Source: Pelagomonas calceolata
Taxonomy: Eukaryota; Sar; Pelagophyceae; Pelagomonadales; Pelagomonadaceae
Assembly: GCA_918797485.1 (NCBI GenBank)
Contig: CAKKNE010000004.1
Coordinates: forward strand, 1,116,001 to 1,180,000
Direction: 5' to 3'
DNA: 64,000 nt
In this document: positions 1-10,100 of the stretch, piece by piece
Layout: every line of letters starts with the position of its first letter
How positions within the stretch are numbered: the stretch's first letter is position 1
The notes under the pieces: generated by a model
Database searches by the model: none
Seen by the model: the letters and a program-made list of their open reading frames with translations, nothing else
What the model was told of the DNA's origin: nothing
Translations under genes and position numbers: made by a program

Positions 1-26
1 TGCCGCGCGCCGCGCCGGCCCGCGCC

Positions 27-290
27 ATGGGCGGCGGCGGTGCCCACCCGCCCTCTCCAAATCATGTGTGGACCCCGGCCGGCGGCTGGTTCGCCGACCC
101 TCCTCAGTGGAAGCGCAACACGGTCTACGCCTTCCTGGCGCTCGGGGCCGGTTTCTTGTACGTCGGAAGTCATTCGGTGCAGCTCGAGGAGCGGCCCGTG
201 GCGCCGAAGCACGCGATTCCGTCGGCGATGTGGAGCCGCGGTGTCAAGCCCGTCGACGACAAGTACAAGAGCGACGAGTACGTCGAGTAA
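27..290 (+). CDS. Small single-pass membrane protein, complex I accessory-subunit-like
   Basis: An 87-residue protein starting at an ATG in good context. It has a Gly-rich N-terminus (MGGGG), a Trp-rich hydrophilic stretch (TPAGGWFADPPQWKRNT), one hydrophobic segment at about residues 33-50 (VYAFLALGAGFLYVG) and a charged tail. Small one-helix proteins with a basic WKRN stretch before the helix are typical of accessory subunits of mitochondrial complex I in plants and protists. That resemblance is my inference; I do not recognise a specific subunit. The promoter lies mostly outside the window. It could equally be another small organelle membrane protein. Confidence 0.5.
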   Translation: MGGGGAHPPSPNHVWTPAGGWFADPPQWKRNTVYAFLALGAGFLYVGSHSVQLEERPVAPKHAIPSAMWSRGVKPVDDKYKSDEYVE

Positions 291-514
291 GGGCGTTTGT
301 ACGTAGTGATAGGTCCCTTCCCTTCGCGTCGTCTGGCGCTCGTTTGTCGATGCGCGACGCACGACTTAAACGAGGCCGTCCGACTCGCACGCCGAACGCC
401 GAGTCGCAGTGATTGATCGCACGAAGGAGGTGTCGCATCGCTGCGGCACGCCGTGTAGCCCGAGCAGCTGTGCATTCGCGTAGTCATCACTCCAAAATAA
501 GACAGGGCTGCACG

Positions 515-1141
515 ATGCGCGTCGTCTGCGCGCTCCTCGCCAGCTCGCACGCCATCCTATTACGACGGCGGCCGGCAGCCGTCCCCGCACGCGCAGCAGC
601 GGCACCCGACGCCGCGCCGGAGCCGTTGGTGCATCAGCGCTCGAACTGCTTCGACGCGCGCTTCGAAAGGACGGACTCTCTACCGAGGATGCACATCGAG
701 CTCCTCCCCTCGAAGATCGACGAGGCCGACGGCCGCGCCATGGCCGAGTTTATGAGCAATGTCCTCGACCGGAACGAAGATTTCACGGCGTTCTTCGACC
801 TGCGGCAGATGAAGGTCGGCCTGCGGTCCAAAGCTTGTTTTTCCTATGGCGTGGACTTCATGGCCCAGGAACGGCATGCATCTAGATTAGATGCACGCGT
901 GAAGGGCGTTTGTTTGTTGGTCAAGTCGCCCGTTTTGAGAACTACCGCAAGGTGGTTGGTCGCTCTTTGTGATCCTCCCGCACCCGTGCATTTAGTCAGG
1001 GACGAGAGTGCTGCGGCGGAGATCGCGCGCTTGTTCGCTGCCGGTGAAGGGTCCATCGATGACTGTTCATTGATCGACGCCGACGAATGTTTGTTAGACG
1101 ACGTCGACGTCGAGGCCGTCGCGCGCGACAGTCCCATTTAA
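515..1141 (+). CDS. Secreted or plastid-targeted STAS/CRAL-TRIO-like protein
   Basis: A 208-residue protein. The ATG at 515 is chosen because it opens a signal-like stretch (MRVVCALLASSHAILL) followed by an Ala/Arg-rich transit-like region; the frame is open upstream only through non-ATG codons. Residues about 60-170 (starting HIELLPSKIDEADGRAM, with FTAFFDLRQMKVG) have the strand-helix pattern of SpoIIAA-like STAS or divergent CRAL-TRIO domains common in diatoms and other ochrophytes. The C-terminus is acidic (DADECLLDDVDVEAV). It is tail-to-tail with the SAP-domain gene, stop codons only 14 bp apart. Function unknown; a lipid- or ligand-binding role is only a family-level guess. Confidence 0.55.
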   Translation: MRVVCALLASSHAILLRRRPAAVPARAAAAPDAAPEPLVHQRSNCFDARFERTDSLPRMHIELLPSKIDEADGRAMAEFMSNVLDRNEDFTAFFDLRQMKVGLRSKACFSYGVDFMAQERHASRLDARVKGVCLLVKSPVLRTTARWLVALCDPPAPVHLVRDESAAAEIARLFAAGEGSIDDCSLIDADECLLDDVDVEAVARDSPI

Positions 1142-1155
1142 CGTACAATGTTGTC

Positions 1156-2463
1156 TTATGATCCTTTGAATTCGAGCGACGCCCCGTCCGGCACGCCCAG
1201 AGCATCGAGCAGCCGCTTCTGCAGCACCTTCTTCAGGCCCTTCGTCTCGAGGCCTCGCTGGGCTAGCGCCGCCCGCAAATCCTTGACCGGCATCTTCATG
1301 ATGTCGATCGGCTGCGTCGGCTCCGGGTTCCGTTCGCTCTCGGGCACTATATCCGGTTTCGGCGCTCTCGTCCCATCTTTGAGCGTGATGGAGCCGCGCA
1401 CGGGCGTCGCGGTCTCGACGGCCATTTTCCTAGGGTTCGCGGAGAAGCGCGGCTTCGCTCTCCGTCCTCGTCGCAGCGACACGCCGAAGCTGCCGCCGGC
1501 CACCGAGGGCGTCGCGGGCGTCGCGGGCGCGGGCGGCGGCGTGTCGCAGGCCTTCCCGTACCTTCGCGCGCCTTTACTATCGACGGAAACGGGATCGGCC
1601 CGCTCCGCGACATCGTTGCCCTCGTCGTCCAGATGTCTACAAAGAGGCTTCAGGGGCGTCAGAGGACTCACAGAGGAACTTTTCCTCACGGAAACGCGGC
1701 CGCACAGCCGCAGCGCCGCGTCCAGCACGGGCAAAGGACATCTATCTAGTCTCCCAGGTTGCACGTAGCACGGAGCATGGCCCCACCGGAAATGATCGAT
1801 ATTATCCGAACCGATCCACTGGAGACAACAAGCCACGAAGTCCGCCGGTTCCACGTCCTCCAAACCCAAGCGACTGAGCAATTCGTCCCACTCATTCTCC
1901 TCAAGTTCCTGCGCCCAGCCGTACTCGCCCATGCCTCGGTCAAAAAGGACTTGCGGCGCCCGGCGCGACAAATTACGGATACTGCCAAAACCTTCTTCCC
2001 CTACTAACTCGCCGCAGATGAGGTAGATGCAGCCTCTGTCCACAGTCGTGAGGAAACTCACGCCGGCGTCGAACGCAAACTTGTGGCCGCGGCACTCCCA
2101 GTCCACGAAGAAGTTGTGCGCCTCCCGCGTCTCGCCGAACTTCGCGTCGGGCTTGTGGGAGGAGCCGCCGAAGCGTTTCACATCAGTAACTTCGTCGAAG
2201 AATTTTTTCAGTGCTTTCGGTGTGTTCGGCGGCGCCGCCCAGCTCTTTGGTGTGGCACGCTCTTGTAGAGCGCAAGACGACACGAACTCGCCGGGGCCCC
2301 AGGGGTCTCTCGGTAAGAGCTTGCCCTGCTTGAGGCGGAGGCGGCGGCGCTCCTCGTCCCTATCGTCGTGCGTCGCCTCGAGGTCGTGGTAGTAGGCCGT
2401 GGGCTCCTTCTCTTCCTCTTCTTTCGTTGAAAGGAAGACGGTGGAGCGGCGGTTCTTGCCCAT
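1156..2463 (-). CDS. SAP-domain protein
   Basis: A 435-residue protein on the minus strand. The ATG at 2463 (MGKNRRSTVFLSTKEEEE) is preferred over an in-frame upstream non-ATG extension. The C-terminus, about residues 395-430, is a SAP motif (KMPVKDLRAALAQRGLETKG, then a Lys/Arg-rich second helix), a short helix-turn-helix that binds AT-rich DNA or RNA in chromatin and RNA-processing proteins. The middle, with conserved-looking aromatic and Cys residues (DWECRGHKFAFDAGVSFL, CLQWIGSDNIDHFRWGHAPC), I do not recognise. A Pro/Ala-rich linker precedes the SAP motif. A nuclear role is inferred from SAP only. Confidence 0.65.
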   Translation of the reverse strand: MGKNRRSTVFLSTKEEEEKEPTAYYHDLEATHDDRDEERRRLRLKQGKLLPRDPWGPGEFVSSCALQERATPKSWAAPPNTPKALKKFFDEVTDVKRFGGSSHKPDAKFGETREAHNFFVDWECRGHKFAFDAGVSFLTTVDRGCIYLICGELVGEEGFGSIRNLSRRAPQVLFDRGMGEYGWAQELEENEWDELLSRLGLEDVEPADFVACCLQWIGSDNIDHFRWGHAPCYVQPGRLDRCPLPVLDAALRLCGRVSVRKSSSVSPLTPLKPLCRHLDDEGNDVAERADPVSVDSKGARRYGKACDTPPPAPATPATPSVAGGSFGVSLRRGRRAKPRFSANPRKMAVETATPVRGSITLKDGTRAPKPDIVPESERNPEPTQPIDIMKMPVKDLRAALAQRGLETKGLKKVLQKRLLDALGVPDGASLEFKGS

Positions 2464-2927
2464 CCCTCCTTGCGCTGGCTCCCGCGGAGCTGCTGCTGCC
2501 TGCTCTGCCTTGTCGTGCTGCTGGGCTGCTGGGCGATGGCGTGCGCAGCGGCAGGACTGCAATTGCGGGCTTGTTTCTGCGAAATGACGTTGCTGCACGA
2601 CTTTGGACGCGCAGCGGGCCCCAAAATCGATGCGCGCGCGCGCGAGGCGGGCAAAACCCGATTTAACACGAGCCTGAGCCTGACGATCGTTCACTGGAGA
2701 GCAATGTTTGTAACGGAGCTTCGAAAGATCCATAGTGCACAGGCGACATTTGTTGCATTTTTGTGAGATCCCCGTCTGAGAGTCTCACGTGCTGCAGGCG
2801 CTGAAACAGCGCCGCAGTAAGCAGAGCAGACACACCGATGCGAAGCGAAGGGCCGCCGTGCGCGCGCGCGTAGTGGAACGTCGGGCTGCCTCGCATCGCT
2901 TGCGCGGTTGGGCAGCAGTCCTGGACA
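2464..2927. other. Shared upstream region of two divergent genes
   Basis: Between the SAP gene (minus) and the LRR-kinase gene (plus). The frame upstream of the SAP start is open but lacks ATG support. I see no repeat or RNA gene here. It probably holds both promoters. Confidence 0.4.
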
Positions 2928-5900
2928 ATGCAGGGCTCATTGGAGGAGGACCTGGCGGCGCTGCGGAAGCTGCGCGACGACGACTCGAGCGGTGCGCTCA
3001 AAGAGTACTTTGGGGACAGCGAGGACCCGCGCGAGTGGAGCGGTGTCACGGTGAAGGACGGCCGCGTGACGAAGCTCATCTTCTACGAGTGCACAAACCT
3101 CGCCGCGCTGCCGGCCGCGATCGGCGAGCTCGGCGCGCTGACGTATTTGAGCTTGTACAAATGCACAAGCCTCGCCGCGCTGCCGGACGCGATCGGCAAG
3201 CTCGGCGCGCTGACGGAGCTCAACTTGGGCGGGTGCTCAAGCCTCACGTACCCTCCGGAGGAGATGCGCGGCAACGTGCACAAAACCGTCGGCTTCTGTT
3301 GTCTCAACCTATTGGAAGGTGGCGACGTGTCTGCTGCAGACGTACAGAAGAGTATCTTAAATCACGTGATCGCCGATCCTGCCCACGACGAGCGCGTCGA
3401 CGCGCTCGTACGCAAGGACCCGGTGTTGGCCGACATCGTCAAGGTCAAGGAACAGCTAGAAAATGACCTCGCCGCTCTGCGGAAGCTGCGCGACGACGAC
3501 GCGAGCGGTGCGCTCAAGGAGTTCTTTGGGGACGGCGAGGACCCGCGCAAGTGGAAAGACGAAGATGGAGATGAAGTCGTCACGGTGGCGGACGGTCGGG
3601 TGACGAAGCTCAACGTGTACAAATGCTCGAAACTCGCCGAGCTGCCGGCCGCGATCGGCGAGCTCAAAGCGCTGAGAGGGCTCAACTTGTCCTACTGCTC
3701 GAGCCTCGCCGCGCTGCCGGCCACGATCGGCGAGCTCAAAGCGCTGACGACGCTCAACTTGCGCGAGTGCTCGAGCCTCGCCGCGCTGCCGGCCACGATT
3801 GGCGAGCTCGGCGCGCTGGAGGCGCTTATTTTGGAAGGGTGCTCGAGCATCGCCGCGCTGCCGGCCGCGATCGGTGGGCTCGGCGCGCTGACGGGGCTCG
3901 ATTTGTACGGCTGCTCGAGCCTCGCCACGCTACCGGAGTCGATCGGCGGCCTCGATGCGCTGGCCAGCCTCGACTTGGCAAATTGCCCCAATTTGGTGTT
4001 CCCCCCTGGACACACGCACGGCGACACCAAGCGAGTCAAGCGCCTCCTCGCGAACACGACCCGCTTCCTCGCCGGCAAGCTCAAGGCGGCCGACGCGGAC
4101 GACGACGCGAAGGCGGACTTTACGGAGGGCGCAATCCACCACGCGCCCTTCGCTGACCGCCTCGAAGAAGCAGTAAGAAAGGACCCGGCGCTCGCCGACC
4201 TCACGAACGAGAAAGGCGAACGCGCCATCGACCTCGCCTGTTTAGAATGCCGGCGCGCCATGCAAAAAGCCCTCTTCTTCCTTGGGCGCTACGACGTCGA
4301 CAAAGGCCCGCCGGAGCACCGGTCCGCGACGTCACTCGTCGTGCGCGCCGTCGACCACGAGGCGGCCGACGATTACGGGAAACTATTTGTCGAGTTCGAC
4401 AAGGATAGTAACGGAACATTGGACGCGAGCGAACTCGAAGCTCTCGCGGCGAAGTTGGGCACAAATGTCGAGATCTTCGAAATAGAAGACGATGGTGTCG
4501 CAAAGGACGCCTTCGTCGCAAAATGCCAGCGGCTCTTCGGCAAGGAGCGCAAGGTGGTCATCAAGGTCTTCCAGGTCGAAGAGCAGTGGCGCAACGAGAA
4601 GCGGGGCCGCGACGATCAACAGCTCGACGCGCGCTACGTCGTGCAGACGATCCCGGCGCCCACGGACGACGAATTTGCTGATGGGCTGAAAAGCAGCACA
4701 CGCTTCGGCGAAGGCGTCGGTTCTCGCGCCATCGTCATGGACGCCGCCGATCGCAATCTCTTCCAGATCTACCAGTCGGAGCGGCCGGATCTGAACGCGG
4801 TCCGGACTCTGATGCAGCAGGTCATGGAGTGCGTCCAGCATCTACACGGGAAGGGGCTCGTCCATGGCGACATCAAGATGCTCAACGTCGTGCGACTGTC
4901 TCTCGACAATCGCCTACGTTTGATTGATTTGGACGCTGCTGCAAAATTTAGCCGTCATGGCGGAGACTACGTATGCTCGAAGTTCTCTTCAGCGATTTTG
5001 CCGCCGGAGTGCTTCGCCAAGCTCGATGCCGGTCAAGTGACGAAATTCGAAGCTTACTTTGAAGGCGTCGGCGCGGAGCTCCGGGAGAAGGTCGCGCCGA
5101 AGGTCGACAAGCGCGGCGCGTCGTACGTCGTCAAGACGTTCTCTTTAACCGAGGATGGTGCTCCGAAACGAATTGATAGTCTGCCGTACGAGCCCGTGGA
5201 AGCGTCAGTAGCTGTCGACTACTGGTCGCTCGGCGCGCTCCTGTTCCAGCTGGTGGCCGGCGAACCGCTCGTGCCCTCGAATCGCGACGACGACTGTGTT
5301 AACGCCAAAAGTATGGCCATCTTGGCCTCTTGGAACGACGACGCTGCAAAAAGGAATTTAGCTGTAATCAAGGACGCCGCGGCCTGGGATCTCGCATCGA
5401 AGTTGCTCGTCCGCGACCCTGAACAGCGAGCAAAATTTAGCATCGCCGACGCGCTCGCACGGCACCCGTTTTTTCATCCCGAGAGCGGCGACGCGGAGAT
5501 TAAAAAGCAACTGGACGCGATGCAGACGACGCTGGACTCCGTCAAGGCCGACACGTCCTCTATTCTGAGGTTGAGCGAGGAGCACCGCGACGAGCTACGG
5601 AAGACGCGCAGCACGATCATACGGGCTATATATGAAGCCACGGAGGTCTCGACGCCGACGGCGTTCGTCGTTCTGAAGGAGAAACTCCCGACGGGGGAGG
5701 CCAGGGTCGAGTTGACGTTGAACGATGACGGCACTGGGTTTTCGGTGGAGGGCGAGGCCGTCGACGACGCAAAGGACCGCTACGAAGAGAGCAAGACCTG
5801 GCTGAATCTTTGTGCGCAATTCGGGCGCGGCGTCGCGAAGTGCAGCCCATCGGCCATCGCCGACGCCGTCACTGGCGCCTGCGCGGAGCTCGTCGTCGGC

Positions 5901-6881
5901 GAGGAGATGTGGTTATACCTCGTCGACGAGCTGACGGGGAAACCAGTGGTCCCAGAGGTCGATCCGGATGATGATGAGGAGCCACTATATCCCATTCGCA
6001 TCACCAAGCCGGCCGAGGTCGTTGCGAAGCTCTTACCGGTCATGCAGGTCGGCCTGCACGCGGCGTCGCTCGTCAACGGCGTTTCGGGGGTTGTGCGGCT
6101 CTTCGGCTACCCGTGCCCCAAAGTTCCCGAGGCGTGGCGCGAGGGCGCGCAAAATTCGGTCGACGTGTTGAAGCAGGAGAGCTCGGTCGAGGCCTTCGGC
6201 GCGGTCCACGAGAAGGTGCAGGACGGCGGCGAAGAGACGGAGACGGTTCGAGGCGCGGGCCTGCGGGAGCTGGCGGCCTTCTTCGCAGAAAAAGATCGGG
6301 ACGGGGAGTACGCGGGACTGCGACGAATAGGCGACGACGATGGCACAGCTGTGTGGACCGCGTTGACGGACCCGGAAGAAGTAAAGGCGGCGCTCGAGGC
6401 GCGGGCCAAGGAACGGCGCGCGGAGACAAAGCGAGGGGAGGCCGACTACGCGGCGTATTTGAGGGAGAAGGCCGCGGGCGGCGGCGCCAGCGAAGACGCG
6501 GGCAGCGACGCCGGCGACGCCGACGCCGACGCCGTGGACGACGCCAGCCCCGACGCGAGCGGCGACGCCACCGCGGCCATGACCGCGACCACTCCGGCAG
6601 CCGGTGGCGGCCCCGCGGCCGCGCGCGCCCTCTCGACCCTGAGCATCGGGGAGCCCGCGGCGTTGGCTCTCCGCGACCCGCCCGGCGCGGCGGACGGGCA
6701 GCGGACCTGGTGGGCCGCGGACGTCGAGGAGCGCCTCGCGCGCCTCGAGCGGCGCAGCGTCGAAACGCGCCTCGACCGGCTCGAGGCGTCGGTGCGCGCC
6801 GACCCCAGTGCCCGGGCCGGCGTCGAGGAGCGGCTCGCCGGCCTCGAGGAGCGGCTGGCAGGAATCAATTGGGCGTATTAA
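2928..6881 (+). CDS. LRR - EF-hand - protein kinase multidomain protein
   Basis: A 1317-residue protein from ATG 2928. Two related LRR modules (about residues 1-105 and 178-350) each open with EDLAALRKLRDDD...GALKE(Y/F)FGD and continue with 24-residue plant-type repeats of the form LAALPAAIGELGALTxLNL. An EF-hand loop (DKDSNGTLDASE) lies near residues 490-501. A kinase domain follows: VIKVF near 544, HGDIKMLNVV near 645 (HGD in place of HRD), DLD in place of DFG near 666, and a YWSLGALLFQL helix. Catalytic Lys, Asp, Asn and metal-binding Asp are all present, so it may be active. After the kinase come a helical region, an unrecognised domain and an acidic Ala-rich tail ending in EERL coiled-coil repeats. 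Likely a Ca2+-responsive signalling or immune-type receptor kinase; no signal peptide or membrane helix seen. Confidence 0.8.
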   Translation: MQGSLEEDLAALRKLRDDDSSGALKEYFGDSEDPREWSGVTVKDGRVTKLIFYECTNLAALPAAIGELGALTYLSLYKCTSLAALPDAIGKLGALTELNLGGCSSLTYPPEEMRGNVHKTVGFCCLNLLEGGDVSAADVQKSILNHVIADPAHDERVDALVRKDPVLADIVKVKEQLENDLAALRKLRDDDASGALKEFFGDGEDPRKWKDEDGDEVVTVADGRVTKLNVYKCSKLAELPAAIGELKALRGLNLSYCSSLAALPATIGELKALTTLNLRECSSLAALPATIGELGALEALILEGCSSIAALPAAIGGLGALTGLDLYGCSSLATLPESIGGLDALASLDLANCPNLVFPPGHTHGDTKRVKRLLANTTRFLAGKLKAADADDDAKADFTEGAIHHAPFADRLEEAVRKDPALADLTNEKGERAIDLACLECRRAMQKALFFLGRYDVDKGPPEHRSATSLVVRAVDHEAADDYGKLFVEFDKDSNGTLDASELEALAAKLGTNVEIFEIEDDGVAKDAFVAKCQRLFGKERKVVIKVFQVEEQWRNEKRGRDDQQLDARYVVQTIPAPTDDEFADGLKSSTRFGEGVGSRAIVMDAADRNLFQIYQSERPDLNAVRTLMQQVMECVQHLHGKGLVHGDIKMLNVVRLSLDNRLRLIDLDAAAKFSRHGGDYVCSKFSSAILPPECFAKLDAGQVTKFEAYFEGVGAELREKVAPKVDKRGASYVVKTFSLTEDGAPKRIDSLPYEPVEASVAVDYWSLGALLFQLVAGEPLVPSNRDDDCVNAKSMAILASWNDDAAKRNLAVIKDAAAWDLASKLLVRDPEQRAKFSIADALARHPFFHPESGDAEIKKQLDAMQTTLDSVKADTSSILRLSEEHRDELRKTRSTIIRAIYEATEVSTPTAFVVLKEKLPTGEARVELTLNDDGTGFSVEGEAVDDAKDRYEESKTWLNLCAQFGRGVAKCSPSAIADAVTGACAELVVGEEMWLYLVDELTGKPVVPEVDPDDDEEPLYPIRITKPAEVVAKLLPVMQVGLHAASLVNGVSGVVRLFGYPCPKVPEAWREGAQNSVDVLKQESSVEAFGAVHEKVQDGGEETETVRGAGLRELAAFFAEKDRDGEYAGLRRIGDDDGTAVWTALTDPEEVKAALEARAKERRAETKRGEADYAAYLREKAAGGGASEDAGSDAGDADADAVDDASPDASGDATAAMTATTPAAGGGPAAARALSTLSIGEPAALALRDPPGAADGQRTWWAADVEERLARLERRSVETRLDRLEASVRADPSARAGVEERLAGLEERLAGINWAY

Positions 6882-7114
6882 GTTGTTTTCCCAGACTCGA
6901 CAGCGCAACGCATCGCCCCCCGTACGCCGTCGCCGCCACCACGGCAACGACGACCGCCGCGGCGGGCAGCGGGCCTTCCGCCGCGCGCGCGCTCACGGCC
7001 GCGCCGCGCGAGGCCGGGGACCCGGAGGCGCTGCGCCGCGTCGAGGACCGGCTCGACGGCATCGAGGAGCAGCTGGGCACCATGAATGGGGTCCTCTTAA
7101 GACTATCACAATGA
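6882..7114 (+). pseudogene. Partial duplicate of the 3' end of the LRR-kinase gene
   Basis: Just after the LRR-kinase stop, a plus-strand frame (ending at a TGA at 7114) reads ATTATTTAAAGSGPSAARAL and then RRVEDRLDGIEEQLG. This parallels the end of the kinase protein (TATTPAAGGGPAAARALSTL and VEERLAGLEERLAGIN). It looks like a diverged tandem copy of the last exon portion, or an alternative 3' exon. No start codon of its own is evident. Confidence 0.45.
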
Positions 7115-7115
7115 C

Positions 7116-10100
7116 TTAGACTAGGAACACGGCTCCCGCCGGCCGCTCGCGCCCGCACGCCACCAGGTCTAGAAAACTTTCGCCGGACGGCCCCGGGTCC
7201 GCCGTCGATGAGAACGTGAGCGTCCCCTGCGTCGGCAGCTTCGTCTCGCTCATGTCCGCCGGGTCCATCTCCGCCCACTCTTTTTCGTCAGGAGGTGCCC
7301 AGCCGCCCAACACCAGGGGGTCCTCGGCGGCACGGAACTGACCGTTCGCGAAGGCCGGCGCCGAGCTGCCGCCAGCCAATGCTAGGATGGTTTTCGCCAC
7401 TAGCCGGTCGTCCTTCCGCGACAGGCGCAAGACGCCACTCTTCAAAGAAATGCGGGGATCCCACACTGTCAAAATGCCCAGCCGGTGGCGCAGGCGCAAC
7501 GCATCTGATAAAGGAAGGTCGTTGCATCGCGCGCAGAAATTTGATACATCCACGACTCTAGAGAACAGGATGACCAGTAACTTGATCCTGATTTCCGCCC
7601 AGGCATCTCCCGAAGGCATATGCTCGTACAGGTCGAAGGCTTGCGCTGACGTAAAGTACGTCGTGCACGCAATTACCTCCAGATGCGCCAGCCTCACGAG
7701 CAACCAGGCCAACCCATAATCCCCTGGTAAAGGATCTGTTCCCTCCAGGAAGCAGCCCGTGCCTGGCCGACCGACGTAGAGTCTGCAAGGGTGTTTGACA
7801 CGAGTGTCACACACAGTAGCCCTCCTCTCATTGCCATCGGTCAACTGGATGGACGCGCCGTCGAACTCTTCTTCTTCCTCATCTATTGAACCTCCCGTCG
7901 CGTCCAGTCGGACCGTGTCTAGGCCGTGCGGCGAGGAGGCGATGAGTTCGGACGCATGGGCCCTCGAAGCCACTAAACCTTGCAGGACGACCGCCTCCGG
8001 AGCACCCAGCGCGCGACTCACCTTCTCCGCCAATACTCCAAGGTGCTCCGGCGCGTCCGGGACGTCGTCCACCTCCAGCAGGTCCTCTCCAGATAAAACG
8101 GCGAGGCCAATCGATTCTGTTGTATCGTCCGGCATGGACGCGTCCTCACCCTTCGCAATAGCGGCAGCATAAGCTAGGGAGGCCTGCTTCCGCCTCACGG
8201 ACGCCACCTCTCTCTTATGTTCGGCGTCCGATTCCGGTTTCGCATTTGAGGAATGGCGCCACTCGACACAACGCAGTCGCGCCTTGACGGCGGCGAAGGC
8301 CTCGTTGGATAACGGTTTCGCGTCCTTCGCGACCGGCGCGGCGCAACTGACGTCGAAGGCGACGACGCGGCCCTTGGGCGCGTCCTCGTCTTCGGCCTCC
8401 TCTTCCCCCTCCGCGGCCGGTGCCTTGAGCGCCGTTTCTAGGGTAATATCGCCATTGACGGAGACCCAGAGGGGCGAGCCGGGCTGCCACGTCAGGGGCA
8501 CGGTCACGGAAACCGTCTCGCCGTTCGCTTGCACGTCCACGACGTCCCCGGGCTGTGCGTCGACGGCGACCGGGACGCGTACGCAACCGTTGCGCCAGGG
8601 GTTCCGGTCTTGATGCTTTGACGTGTCCGGGCCGTCGAGCTTACACTTACTGGCCAGTAAGGTCAAAGCTTCGACGTCTTTCGTAGTGTCAAAGGCATAG
8701 TGCCCATCGACCAACCCGACATACACGTTCCAGAGCGGTCCTAATTCACATCGTAGTGCAAGATGCTGCCGCTCCGTCAAGTTCTGCGACAGAAATGACG
8801 CGCAGCCCGTACTGATGGACGGTGCGAGTGCCTTACATAATAAATAAGTAGTAGGGGCGTCGAGGTGGCCGCTCGACGGCGCACAGGCGTCGAGGATGTC
8901 CTGCGCCTCCCGTCGCGAGAAGCCTTGTCCCGCCGTCTGGATCAGTTGTAATCTCTCATCATCTGTCAGGCAACATCTGACCATCGCCGCGAGTCCTCGG
9001 GAACCCCTGTCGGTCGGAGGTCGGAAGCTCGGTTCTATTTCAACATCGACATACAGCACCTCGTCCCTCGGTACTTTCCACACTTCTGAACCATCCAGCA
9101 ACGGAGACGGTTTTAGCAGAGGCGTCTGCTGGGCGAAGGTCTTTGCCGCGTAGGCCGCGAATTCCTCGAACGAACAACTACAACCACCGGAGGAGGCCTC
9201 CCTGATGAGTTTGGGCGCGTCGCACAGCTCCACTCCTAACAAGTCGAGGCAAATCATTGACGCTTCGCTCGCATCGACACTGTGAGATCCGTCGGCATCA
9301 GCGAGAGCACAGGCCGCGCGGAAGACGCCGTCCCAGACTAAAGCTGGTGAAGCGGGCTGCGGGACCTCCTTGCCGCTCTTCGTGGTCGTCGAGGGTTGGG
9401 ACGCGATATGCTCCAACACCCCCTCGAACAGAGCGCGCACGGCGCTATGAGGCGGGTCCAGGCCGTACGCGACCAATACATCTGTCAGGTCCGGCACTTG
9501 ACGCTTATCGATCGCCGCGAGCACGGCCTTCCACAGCTTTTGAGAGGATGGTGCGGCCTCGTCGCGCGTTAGCCGGACTAGGGAACCGCTCACCTTCACG
9601 GTCGCCAGTCGACAGGCGTCCGACGCGTTCGCCAGCCTTAGCAATGAGCGCATGACGCAGAACTCGTAGGGGTCGTCCGTTTCCAAATCCCACTCGCCGC
9701 CCGGGTCGCTCTCGTCAAACACGTCATATATGCGGCCGCAGTCGCATCCAATCAACGACAGTGATGTCGCCCCTCGTAGCGAGCGCACGGCTCGCAGCAG
9801 AGCCGCGGCGCCGACTTTCCCAGGAACGTTCCCCGCGAAATCGACCACTGTTAATGGTGTATTTCTTTCAGTCAGAGCTTGGCTCAGGACTATACTACCC
9901 TTCGCTCCCACAAAACAGTGGGCCATCCGAACTTCCGTCAGCGAGGTGTTCGCCTCCAACGCATCCGCGACGGCGACGCCGCCGTCCTCATCTAACCTGT
10001 TATGTGAGAGATCCAGTAAAGTTAATGTCGCATTCTTTTTAACTGCGGAAGCTAGAGCTTTCGCAGACGTGCCCCGGATCGAATTCCAGCTGAGGTCGAG

